Position numbers and translations under genes: made by a program
Part shown: in pieces, positions 1 through 5,190 of the stretch
Numbering within the stretch: position 1 is the stretch's first letter
Layout: each line of letters opens with the position of its first letter
NCBI GenBank assembly: GCA_009782025.1
Contig: WQUQ01000119.1
Span: forward strand, 1 to 5,620
Reading direction: 5' to 3'
DNA length: 5,620 bases
Source: Desulfobulbus sp.
GTDB lineage: Bacteria > Pseudomonadota > Gammaproteobacteria > Burkholderiales > Rhodocyclaceae
Notes under the pieces: model-generated
Databases searched by the model: none
The model's input: the letters and a program-made list of their open reading frames with translations, nothing else
Told to the model about the DNA's origin: nothing

Positions 1-1
1 G

Positions 2-970
2 AACATGGTCGCCGCCGACGGCCAATACCGGGTCCAGGTCGCGCAATCCATCACCCTGCGCGACTGGGCGACCTTCGAGGTCGCCAGCCAGGCCGTATTC
101 CCCGCGTTGTTCATGCTGCCCTTGCTGCTGGCGCTGCTCTACTACTCGGTGCGCCGGGCGCTGCGGCCGCTGGATGAGCTGGCCGGGGATGTCGCGGCGC
201 GCACGCCGGACAACCTGACGCCGCTGCCCGAACGCGCGGCGCTGCGCGAAATCGCGCCGCTCGTCACTGCCCTCAACCGGCTGTTCAGCCGCCTCGATAA
301 AACCCTGGAAAACGAGCGCCGCTTCACCGCCGATGCCGCTCATGAATTACGCACACCGCTGGCCGCGCTCAAGGTTCAGGCCCAGGTGGCGATGTGCAGC
401 GCCGAAGCGCCGATGCGCGATCACGCGCTGCAACAAATCGTCAGCGGCGTCGACCGCGCCACCCGGCTGGTCAATCAACTGCTGCGCCTGGCTCGGCTCG
501 ACCCGATGCAGCATCTCGATCAGCCGCATGCCGTCGATCTGCGCGTCATCGTTGACGACGCCCTGCACGCCGTTCAGCCGCAACCTGCGCAGACCCTGGT
601 CGACGAGTTGCCACAACAGATGCCGCCGGTCGAGGGCGATGCCGATTTGCTGACCATCGCCATCCGCAACCTGCTCGACAACGCCATTCATTACAGCGGC
701 GCGGCCAGCCGCATCTGCATTGCCGCCCGCTGCGAGGACGGACGCTGCGCGCTGACCATCCGCGACAACGGCCCCGGCGTTCCCGCCGCGCAGGCGGCCC
801 GGCTTGGCGAGCGCTTCTGGCGCAATCCCGACAGCGGTATTGAAGGCAACGGACTGGGTCTGACCATCGTCGCCCGCATCGCCGAACTCCACGGCGGCCG
901 CCTCATCGCCGGCAACCACCCGGACGGCGGCTTCGCCGCCACGCTGGCCGACCTGCCGCTAGCCGCCTGA
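2..970 (+). CDS. QseC-like sensor histidine kinase (5' partial)
   Basis: This is the C-terminal part of a membrane sensor kinase that would autophosphorylate on histidine and pass the phosphate to a response regulator. The frame is open at the left edge, so the ATG at 5 is probably internal. Residues are counted from that ATG. A hydrophobic membrane segment lies at about 31-47 and a HAMP linker at about 48-100. The H-box (HELRTP) has phospho-acceptor His113 at 341-343. The ATP-binding domain shows the N-box NLLDN (222-226), G1 DNGPG (254-258), the FW of the F-box (271-272) and G2 GNGLGL (281-286). The run FTADAAHELRTPLAALKVQ resembles QseC/TctE-type kinases as I recall them. About 130 N-terminal residues (first membrane helix and most of the periplasmic sensor) appear to lie outside the window. 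The partner regulator is not visible. The gene end overlaps the convergent slmA by 12 bp. The histidine kinase call is secure; the ligand is unknown. Confidence 0.93.
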   Translation, partial: NMVAADGQYRVQVAQSITLRDWATFEVASQAVFPALFMLPLLLALLYYSVRRALRPLDELAGDVAARTPDNLTPLPERAALREIAPLVTALNRLFSRLDKTLENERRFTADAAHELRTPLAALKVQAQVAMCSAEAPMRDHALQQIVSGVDRATRLVNQLLRLARLDPMQHLDQPHAVDLRVIVDDALHAVQPQPAQTLVDELPQQMPPVEGDADLLTIAIRNLLDNAIHYSGAASRICIAARCEDGRCALTIRDNGPGVPAAQAARLGERFWRNPDSGIEGNGLGLTIVARIAELHGGRLIAGNHPDGGFAATLADLPLAA

Positions 971-1567
971 TTCGCCGGATTGCGACAGGCAGGCGAAATA
1001 CAGCATCGGCCATTGCTGCGGCCACTGGGCCAGGGGATCGCGGCTGAAGGCGGAGCGGGCGTATTGTTCCCAGCGGCCGACGACATAGCAGCGCAAGAGG
1101 TTGGCCAGGGCAGCGAAATCGGCGTCCGCTTTGAGATTTTTCTGGGTCGCGGCAATGCGTAGCGACTGCTTCAAGGCCGCTTCGATCTTGTCGAGCAGGG
1201 CGTTGATGCGCGTTTGCAGACGCTCGTTTTCGCCCACCAGGGCGTCGCCGATCAGCACCCGGGTCATGCCGCGGTTTTTCTGGGCGAAACCCAGCAGCAG
1301 GCTGACGATCAATTCGACCTGCTTGATGCCCTGGTTTTCTTCGCGGGTGATCTGGTTGATGACGCCGAACAGGCTTTGCTCGATGAATTCGATCAGCCCG
1401 TCGTACATCTGCGCCTTGCTGGCGAAGTGGCGATAGAGCGCGGCTTCGGAACAGTCGAGCCGGGCGGCCAGCGCGGCGGTGGTGATTTTTTCCCCTTTCG
1501 GCGCTTCCAGCATGCCGGCCAGGGTTTGCAGAATCTGTAAGCGGCGTTCGCCGGTCTTGCTAGCCAT
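959..1567 (-). CDS. slmA: TetR-family nucleoid occlusion factor SlmA
   Basis: This 202-residue protein is close to the 198 residues of E. coli SlmA, which binds DNA sites over the nucleoid and blocks FtsZ ring assembly there. An N-terminal TetR-type helix-turn-helix covers about residues 28-50 (ITTAALAARL, then SEAALYRHFASK). It is followed by the SlmA-like stretch LIEFIEQSL (58-66) and a helical core with LLLGFAQKN and RVLIGDAL. These match E. coli SlmA as I remember it (SEAALYRHF, LIEFIEDSL, LLLGF). The ATG at 1565-1567 is supported by a strong Shine-Dalgarno, GGGAAGGA on the minus strand (1573-1580). The stop lies within the end of the convergent histidine kinase gene. A truncated HAD phosphatase gene ends 30 bp upstream on the same strand, so slmA was probably co-transcribed with it. 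Loss of that upstream part may have changed how slmA is expressed. A generic TetR regulator is the alternative, but the similarity is specific. Confidence 0.88.
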   Translation of the reverse strand: MASKTGERRLQILQTLAGMLEAPKGEKITTAALAARLDCSEAALYRHFASKAQMYDGLIEFIEQSLFGVINQITREENQGIKQVELIVSLLLGFAQKNRGMTRVLIGDALVGENERLQTRINALLDKIEAALKQSLRIAATQKNLKADADFAALANLLRCYVVGRWEQYARSAFSRDPLAQWPQQWPMLYFACLSQSGESGG

Positions 1568-1572
1568 GATCG

Positions 1573-1580
1573 TCCTTCCC
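1573..1580 (-). promoter_or_regulatory. Ribosome-binding site of slmA
   Basis: On the minus strand this reads GGGAAGGA, a close match to the anti-16S consensus, five bases before the ATG. It decides the slmA start. Confidence 0.7.
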
Positions 1581-1597
1581 CCAATATGGTCGGCGGA

Positions 1598-1810
1598 TTA
1601 TAGACGGTCGCAATGCCGGGGCAAATCGAGAACGGAGCGAATCTTGACGTCGACACAAGGCGAGCGGCGCAAGCCAGCGCTTACCAACACGGTACGCATG
1701 CCGAGTTTCTTGGCGACGACCAGATTGCCGACGCTGTCCTCGACCATGATGCAGCGCCGCGGGTCGAGGCGCTCGGCCCGCAGCAGGGCGCGAAATCCGG
1801 CCAGTTTCAA
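1598..1810 (-). pseudogene. HAD phosphatase (pyrimidine 5'-nucleotidase type), 3' remnant
   Basis: Only about the last 70 codons of a HAD-superfamily hydrolase remain. The recognisable part runs from LAGFRALLRAERLDP through CIMVEDS, VGNLVVAKKLGM and RTVLVS to the TAA at 1598-1600. The VEDS-xxNL-xxAKxLGM pattern is the C-terminal HAD motif (the acidic Mg-binding residues and the strand after them) of SDT1-like pyrimidine 5'-nucleotidases, which are usually a little over 200 residues. Motifs expected earlier (the catalytic DxDxT at the N terminus and the lysine motif) are absent. The frame does stay open leftward to 1978, but upstream of about 1810 it only reads an alternative frame of the XRE gene. 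The break is therefore near 1800-1810. The fragment cannot be an active phosphatase. It lies 30 bp upstream of slmA; I recall argB, a HAD nucleotidase and slmA being neighbours in betaproteobacteria, so this is probably a native gene cut by an insertion. Confidence 0.75.
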
Positions 1811-1842
1811 ACCCCGGAAAAGCGACGCGAACAGGGGCGGTT

Positions 1843-2247
1843 TTACCCCTTGCCCTCCGTCGGCTGGCCGCGGACGAAAGCCAGGATGACCTCGCGCACG
1901 ATCTTGCGCTCGGGCGCGGAGAGCTTGAGAAAGTCCTCGAACACCTCGCGCTCCTGGTGGCCGATACCCTCGTCCCAACGCTGACGCCTGGCCTGGACCT
2001 TTTTATTCACGAGGCTGCCGAAGCGCAGCACATGCGGCTCGACGTTCAGCCACTCGGCCAGCGTCTGCAATTTGTCTTGTGCGGGGATTGCCTGGCCGTT
2101 CAACCACTGCGATACCGCCTGAAGGGAAACCGAGCGCCCCCAGTAACGGCTGTTGAAGCCCTTTTCCAGCACGGAAGGGCGCGGCTCGTAGCCGGCATCC
2201 ACAAGGGCTTGCTTCAGCCGAGCGGCGAATTCAGCTTTTTCATTCAT
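1843..2247 (-). CDS. XRE/Cro-family transcriptional regulator (candidate controller protein)
   Basis: This is a 134-residue DNA-binding protein. Residues 7-70 form a Cro/XRE-like helix-turn-helix domain: an N-terminal helix FAARLKQALVDAGY, the conserved-looking RYWGRSVSLQ (34-43), a recognition-helix region VSQWLNGQAIP (45-55), then DKLQTLAEWLNV. A second helical part (EREVFEDFLKLSAPERKIVREVILAF) near the C terminus may serve dimerisation. The start is the ATG at 2245-2247. A TTG directly upstream is possible but less likely. No good Shine-Dalgarno is visible, so translation may be weak or the leader very short. The gene is divergent from the methyltransferase, and a perfect palindrome lies in the gap between them. 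That arrangement resembles controller or repressor genes of restriction-modification systems and phages. The role is inferred: it may repress or time mod transcription and its own. The ligand is unknown. Confidence 0.82.
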   Translation of the reverse strand: MNEKAEFAARLKQALVDAGYEPRPSVLEKGFNSRYWGRSVSLQAVSQWLNGQAIPAQDKLQTLAEWLNVEPHVLRFGSLVNKKVQARRQRWDEGIGHQEREVFEDFLKLSAPERKIVREVILAFVRGQPTEGKG

Positions 2248-2257
2248 CAACCAAAAG

Positions 2258-2288
2258 TTAAATTTTCGCCGCTCGGTTCTTAAATTTT
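2258..2288. repeat. Direct repeat TTAAATTTT, 22-bp period
   Basis: TTAAATTTT occurs at 2258-2266 and again at 2280-2288, exactly 22 bp apart, about two helical turns. Both lie in the AT-rich gap between the XRE and methyltransferase genes. They could be promoter UP-like elements or extra regulator-binding half sites on one face of the helix. This is a sequence observation; the function is not known. Confidence 0.4.
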
Positions 2289-2293
2289 GCTTG

Positions 2294-2302
2294 TGCTATA
2301 AA
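2294..2302 (+). promoter_or_regulatory. Candidate extended -10 promoter of the methyltransferase gene
   Basis: TG-C-TATAAA matches the extended -10 form (TGnTATAAT) with one difference. The expected start point is near 2308-2310, about 40 bp before the ATG at 2348. No convincing -35 hexamer lies 16-18 bp upstream, which is common for extended -10 promoters. Confidence 0.45.
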
Positions 2303-2303
2303 C

Positions 2304-2318
2304 TCAAGTTTCACTTGA
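2304..2318. promoter_or_regulatory. Candidate operator palindrome TCAAGT-TTC-ACTTGA
   Basis: This is a perfect 6-bp inverted repeat around a 3-bp spacer. Beyond one mismatched pair (2303/2319), two more base pairs match (AA at 2301-2302 with TT at 2320-2321). It sits directly after the candidate -10 at 2297-2302, over the predicted transcription start of the methyltransferase gene. A bound dimer would block initiation. Size and symmetry fit an XRE/Cro dimer, and the divergent XRE gene is the obvious candidate binder. Binding is inference. Confidence 0.5.
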
Positions 2319-2347
2319 TTTCTCTGCTCAACGCAGAGTACAACGAC

Positions 2348-4531
2348 ATGCCCAAAAGCCTGCTGGAAGAACTGCCGAACATTGTCAAGAAGGGGAAGGA
2401 GGAAGCCGAGCGCATCCTCGAAAGTCTGGAAGGGCGGCATCGCGTGGCCCTGCAAACCCGCGAATGGGTGCTGCCGAACAAGGACACGGCGGCGCAGGAC
2501 TGGATACGCGCCGCCGAGCGGCAACGCCTGTCATTCTGCGCGGAGCGAAGCGGAGTCGCAGAATCCACGGGCGGCATGGATGCTGCGACTTCGCGCAGCA
2601 TGACCGGTGACGGAAAGGGGAGCGAGGCTGACCAACAGCCCTGGGCCAACCGCCTGATCTACGGCGACAACCTGCTGGCGATGGCGGCGCTGCTGGCGGG
2701 CGATGAACACACGCCCTCGCTGCGCGGCAAGGTCGATCTGATCTACATCGACCCGCCCTTCGATTCCAAGGCCGACTACCGCACCAAGGTCACGCTGCCC
2801 GGCGTCGAACTGGAACAGAGGCCCACCGTCATCGAACAGTTCGCCTATTCCGACACCTGGTCGGACGGCACCGCCTCATACCTCGCCATGATGACGCCGC
2901 GTCTGGTGTTGATGCGGGAGTTGCTGGCCGAGACGGGTTCCATCTATGTGCATCTTGGGATTCAGGTCAGCCATTACGTCAAGATCGTTTTGGACGAAAT
3001 TTTCGGTAAAGACAATTTTGTTCAAGAGGTAATCTGGGCTTATGGATCGCCTTCGGGAGGACGAGCCGCTGGGCCAAAGATGGTCAAGATCCACGAATAC
3101 ATCGAGCATTACGCGAAAAATTACGAGAACCGTTACACCCAAAAAATCTACCTTCCATATGATGACAAATACATCAAAGACTGGTTCAAATACTTCGATG
3201 AAGATGGAAGGCAGTATCGGCGTCGGCAACGTGGCTACGATGGAAATGGTAATGCCATATGGGAACGGCAATATTTAGACGAAAGCAAAGGGGTACCAGC
3301 ATCGACTGTCTGGACTGATATTAAGCAAATCTATGCCGATCCTCGTGCTTATAAAGCAAATCAAGCAGAGCACTCTGAAATAACCGGATATGACACTCAA
3401 AAACCGAAACGTCTTCTTGAGCGCGTAATTGAGCATTCGTGCCCAGTAGAAGGAATCGTTGCCGACTTCTTCGGCGGCTCCGGCACCACCGCCGCCGTCG
3501 CCGAAAAACTCGGCCGCCGCTGGATCACCACCGACCTCGGCAAACCCGCCTGCATGATTATGCGCAAGCGCCTGATCGACCAGAACGCGCAGCCCTTTCT
3601 CTATCAGGCCATCGGCGATTATCAGGTCGAGGCGGCCAAGGCGTCGCTGGGCAAGAAATTCCGCGTCGGCGATTTGGCCTCCATCGTGTTGTCGCTCTAC
3701 GGCGCCTTGCCGCTGCCGCCGGAGGACAACGCCAATCGCAATCTGGGCAAGATCGTGGCCGGCGGCAATAAAACGCTGGTGCTGGTGGATTCGCCCAATA
3801 AGCTCACCGGTGCGGCGACGCTGAAAAAAGCCATTGCCCAGCGCGATACGCTGCTGGGCGGTTGGGACAGGGTGGTGGTGCTGGGCTGGAATTTCGAGCC
3901 GTCCATCGGCCAGGATGTTACGGCCTTGAACGATGCGCGGCTGGAGGTGCTGGTGATTCCGCCTGATCTGCTCGACCGGCTGAAAAAGAAGGGCGGGCTG
4001 GAAAAACTCAAGGGGTCGGTGCGCTTCGCGAGTTTGCAGTATCTGACTATTCAGCCGGTGGAGCGACGGCTGTTATCCGGCGCGACTGTTTATCCGGGTG
4101 TCATGCTGCGCGAAGTCGCAGCATCCACGCCGCATGTGGATTCCGCGACTTCGCTTCGCTCCGCGCAGAATGACAGGGAAACGGAGAGGGAAGAAATCCG
4201 GGTAAAACTCGCCAATTACGTCTTGCTCTCGCCGGAAGCCATCAATCTGGACGAGGCCAATCGCGCCAAGTTGCAGGCGGTGGCGAACAGGGAGCCGCTG
4301 GCGCTGATCGAATACTGGGCGGTCGATCCCGATTACGACGGGCAGGTGTTCCGCTCGGTATGGCAGGACTATCGCGGCAACGTGGACAACGACGGCGATC
4401 CCTTGCGCGTGGTGACGGAAGCGCGCCTGACCTTGCCCGCCAAAGCCGGGCCGCGCCGGGTGTGCGTTCGGGCCGTCGACGTGTTTGGTTTTGAGGCGGA
4501 GGTGTCGGTGGTGGTGGACGCAGAAAAGTGA
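2348..4531 (+). CDS. Beta-class site-specific DNA methyltransferase, Type III Mod-like
   Basis: This 727-residue protein would transfer a methyl group from S-adenosylmethionine to a base in a target site, most likely N6 of adenine. The catalytic motif IV is IDPPF (D135-F138). The AdoMet-binding motif I, DFFGGSGTT (373-381), comes after it, the order that defines beta-class enzymes such as Type III Mod subunits. The region between them (about 205-370) should be the target-recognition domain and is visibly AT-rich. NRLIYGDNLLAM (about 102-113) precedes the catalytic core, as is usual in this family. I chose the ATG at 2348 because MPKSLLEELPNIVKKGKEEAERIL is the family-like N terminus; an earlier in-frame TTG at 2291 lies inside the promoter. 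The Shine-Dalgarno is weak (GAG at 2336-2338). Two 25-codon repeat insertions (residues about 62-86 and 585-609) lie outside the motifs and keep the frame. A Res-like helicase gene follows at 5191, supporting a Type III-like system. Whether the inserts impair activity is unknown. Confidence 0.9.
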   Translation: MPKSLLEELPNIVKKGKEEAERILESLEGRHRVALQTREWVLPNKDTAAQDWIRAAERQRLSFCAERSGVAESTGGMDAATSRSMTGDGKGSEADQQPWANRLIYGDNLLAMAALLAGDEHTPSLRGKVDLIYIDPPFDSKADYRTKVTLPGVELEQRPTVIEQFAYSDTWSDGTASYLAMMTPRLVLMRELLAETGSIYVHLGIQVSHYVKIVLDEIFGKDNFVQEVIWAYGSPSGGRAAGPKMVKIHEYIEHYAKNYENRYTQKIYLPYDDKYIKDWFKYFDEDGRQYRRRQRGYDGNGNAIWERQYLDESKGVPASTVWTDIKQIYADPRAYKANQAEHSEITGYDTQKPKRLLERVIEHSCPVEGIVADFFGGSGTTAAVAEKLGRRWITTDLGKPACMIMRKRLIDQNAQPFLYQAIGDYQVEAAKASLGKKFRVGDLASIVLSLYGALPLPPEDNANRNLGKIVAGGNKTLVLVDSPNKLTGAATLKKAIAQRDTLLGGWDRVVVLGWNFEPSIGQDVTALNDARLEVLVIPPDLLDRLKKKGGLEKLKGSVRFASLQYLTIQPVERRLLSGATVYPGVMLREVAASTPHVDSATSLRSAQNDRETEREEIRVKLANYVLLSPEAINLDEANRAKLQAVANREPLALIEYWAVDPDYDGQVFRSVWQDYRGNVDNDGDPLRVVTEARLTLPAKAGPRRVCVRAVDVFGFEAEVSVVVDAEK
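2530..2604 (-). repeat. 75-bp palindromic dispersed repeat, copy 1 (in-frame insertion in mod)
   Basis: The copy begins GTCATTCTGCGCG and ends CGCGCAGCATGAC, so its ends are imperfect inverted repeats and it could form a long hairpin or cruciform. Reverse-complemented, it aligns without gaps to copy 2 (4100-4174) with 5 mismatches in 75 by my hand alignment. It is stop-free in the mod frame and adds about residues 62-86 (SFCAERSGVAES and so on), between the N-terminal helical part and the NRLIYGDNL segment. On the opposite strand it reads VMLREVAAS, VDSAT and LRSAQNDR, nearly the same peptide that copy 2 encodes on the plus strand. It looks like a REP- or MITE-type mobile repeat. Confidence 0.88.
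2950..3460 (+). other. AT-rich putative target-recognition domain segment of mod
   Basis: This lies between motif IV and motif I, where beta-class Type III Mod enzymes carry the domain that reads the target site. Composition changes sharply: a hand count gives 21 G+C of 60 at 3121-3180, against 44 of 60 at 3481-3540. The right edge is abrupt, next to GCCGACTTCTTCGGCGG at 3461. The left edge is more gradual, around 2950-3000. Domain boundaries are estimates. Confidence 0.55.
4100..4174 (+). repeat. 75-bp palindromic dispersed repeat, copy 2 (in-frame insertion in mod)
   Basis: This is the same element as copy 1, in the opposite orientation. It begins GTCATGCTGCGCG and ends CGCGCAGAATGAC. It spans exactly 25 codons (residues 585-609), reading VMLREVAAS, VDSAT and LRSAQND, and leaves the downstream family-like sequence (LANYVLLSPEAINLDEANRAKLQ) in frame. 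The site is in the C-terminal third of the methyltransferase, away from catalytic motifs, probably a surface loop. Confidence 0.88.
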
Positions 4532-4539
4532 GCGTTCAA

Positions 4540-4614
4540 CTACTCCGCAGCGATCCGGCGAGCGATTTCCTGCTTACTCTGCCGCAACAATGCGATTTCG
4601 GATGGTGTCAGCAT
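4540..4614 (-). CDS. Candidate 24-residue small protein overlapping the PRTase-like gene
   Basis: The ATG at 4612-4614 opens a short frame encoding MLTPSEIALLRQ, then SKQEIARRIAAE, ending at TAG 4540-4542. It overlaps the last 41 bases of the PRTase-like gene in another frame and stops 8 bp from the convergent methyltransferase stop. The peptide looks protein-like (charged, helix-forming, with a TPSEI helix cap), and such overlap is typical of translational coupling. No family is recognised and no clear ribosome-binding site is seen. It may equally be chance; conservation in relatives would decide. Confidence 0.3.
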   Translation of the reverse strand: MLTPSEIALLRQSKQEIARRIAAE

Positions 4615-5140
4615 CCGGGGAGCGGGCGAGGTACCGAGCTTCTGATTGAGTAAGCGCGTCGAAGGCGTGACCGAATCTTTCTTTCCACCAATTTTCGAGT
4701 TCTGTTCCATGCTTGCTCCTCAATTCATTCAACGTGACTTGCTCACCGCCCGGGACGATTTCGCCTTCAAATTTTGCCAGCCTGGCCAGCCGCGAAAAGC
4801 CATCTGCTCCCGTGTGCGAGACGATATTTGCCTGCACCACGCCAGCATCCGCCGGCCAATTCAGTCGCCGCGCCAACTCGTCCGCAAACGCTTCAGGAAT
4901 GGCATTCACCCCTTGTCTCTCATACGCGTGGGCACTCACCAAAAAGGGGCGGTCTCCAGCAAACAGCGCAGCAAGTTTTTCGACTTCCACAGGGTTGATC
5001 GTGGCATTGACCAGAAGGCGAGCAGCGATGGCGTCGCCGGCTTTTGCTTCCCGGTAAGCGGGATGCTGCTTGACAGCAGACTCAGGGGCATGAATCTGCA
5101 CGTCGGGAAAGTCTCCCCAAGATGTCCGCGGCGGCTTCAT
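4574..5140 (-). CDS. Phosphoribosyltransferase-family-like protein lacking its PRPP-binding core
   Basis: This is a 188-residue soluble protein starting MKPPRTSWGDFPDV. It resembles, from memory, a family annotated as phosphoribosyltransferase or hypothetical that is sometimes found near restriction and helicase genes: AYREAKAGD (29-36), DRPFLVSAHA (63-72), GVNAIPEAFADELARRL (77-93), VVQANIVSHTGADGFSRLA (101-119). The C terminus, WWKERFGHAFDALTQSEARYL (151-171) and DADTIRNRI, also fits. In the complete family I expect a segment like VLVDDFVGQGGTLANLRG after the position of VPGGE (129-133). Here VPGGEQ runs straight into VTLNELRSKHG (135-145), as if roughly 50 residues had been removed in frame near base 4736. 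No PRPP loop of the DDxxxxG type is present, so catalysis is doubtful. It is convergent with mod (42 bp apart) and divergent from the helicase gene (50-bp gap). The ATG at 5138-5140 has no evident Shine-Dalgarno. Confidence 0.68.
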   Translation of the reverse strand: MKPPRTSWGDFPDVQIHAPESAVKQHPAYREAKAGDAIAARLLVNATINPVEVEKLAALFAGDRPFLVSAHAYERQGVNAIPEAFADELARRLNWPADAGVVQANIVSHTGADGFSRLARLAKFEGEIVPGGEQVTLNELRSKHGTELENWWKERFGHAFDALTQSEARYLARSPDADTIRNRIVAAE

Positions 5141-5147
5141 TTGAAGG

Positions 5148-5156
5148 ATTTTATCA
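5148..5156 (-). promoter_or_regulatory. Candidate extended -10 promoter of the PRTase-like gene
   Basis: On the minus strand this reads TGATAAAAT, an extended -10 (TG-A-TAAAAT). The expected start point is about 7 bases on, at or next to the ATG at 5140. With no Shine-Dalgarno, this suggests a leaderless or near-leaderless transcript. No good -35 is visible. Confidence 0.3.
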
Positions 5157-5179
5157 CTGCGATTGCAGCGATTTTTTGT

Positions 5180-5183
5180 GGAG
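5180..5183 (+). promoter_or_regulatory. Ribosome-binding site of the Res-like helicase
   Basis: GGAG lies seven bases before the ATG at 5191, in the 50-bp gap between the divergent PRTase-like gene and the helicase. It decides the helicase start. Confidence 0.7.
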
Positions 5184-5190
5184 AAAGTGC

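Noticed and set aside
347..919. Long minus-strand frame opposite the histidine kinase
   Set aside because: It mirrors GC-rich kinase codons. The plus strand carries all kinase motifs.
959..970. 12-bp tail-to-tail overlap of the kinase and slmA genes as a regulatory feature
   Set aside because: Short convergent overlaps are common in compact GC-rich genomes; nothing else suggests function.
1833..1850. AGGGG/CCCCT hairpin as terminator of the XRE gene
   Set aside because: The stem is only 5 bp, part of it overlaps the stop region, and no T-run follows on the minus strand.
1811..1978. N-terminal extension of the HAD fragment to an ATG at 1978
   Set aside because: It reads an alternative frame of the XRE regulator on the same strand, is arginine/proline-rich and has no HAD motifs.
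2291..2347. TTG start at 2291 extending the methyltransferase by 19 residues
   Set aside because: The extension covers the candidate -10 and operator palindrome, has no ribosome-binding site, and the family-like N terminus begins at the ATG at 2348.
5157..5174. CTGC-GATT-GCAG followed by T-run as a terminator
   Set aside because: A 4-bp stem is too weak, and it sits between divergent gene starts where no transcript is expected to end.
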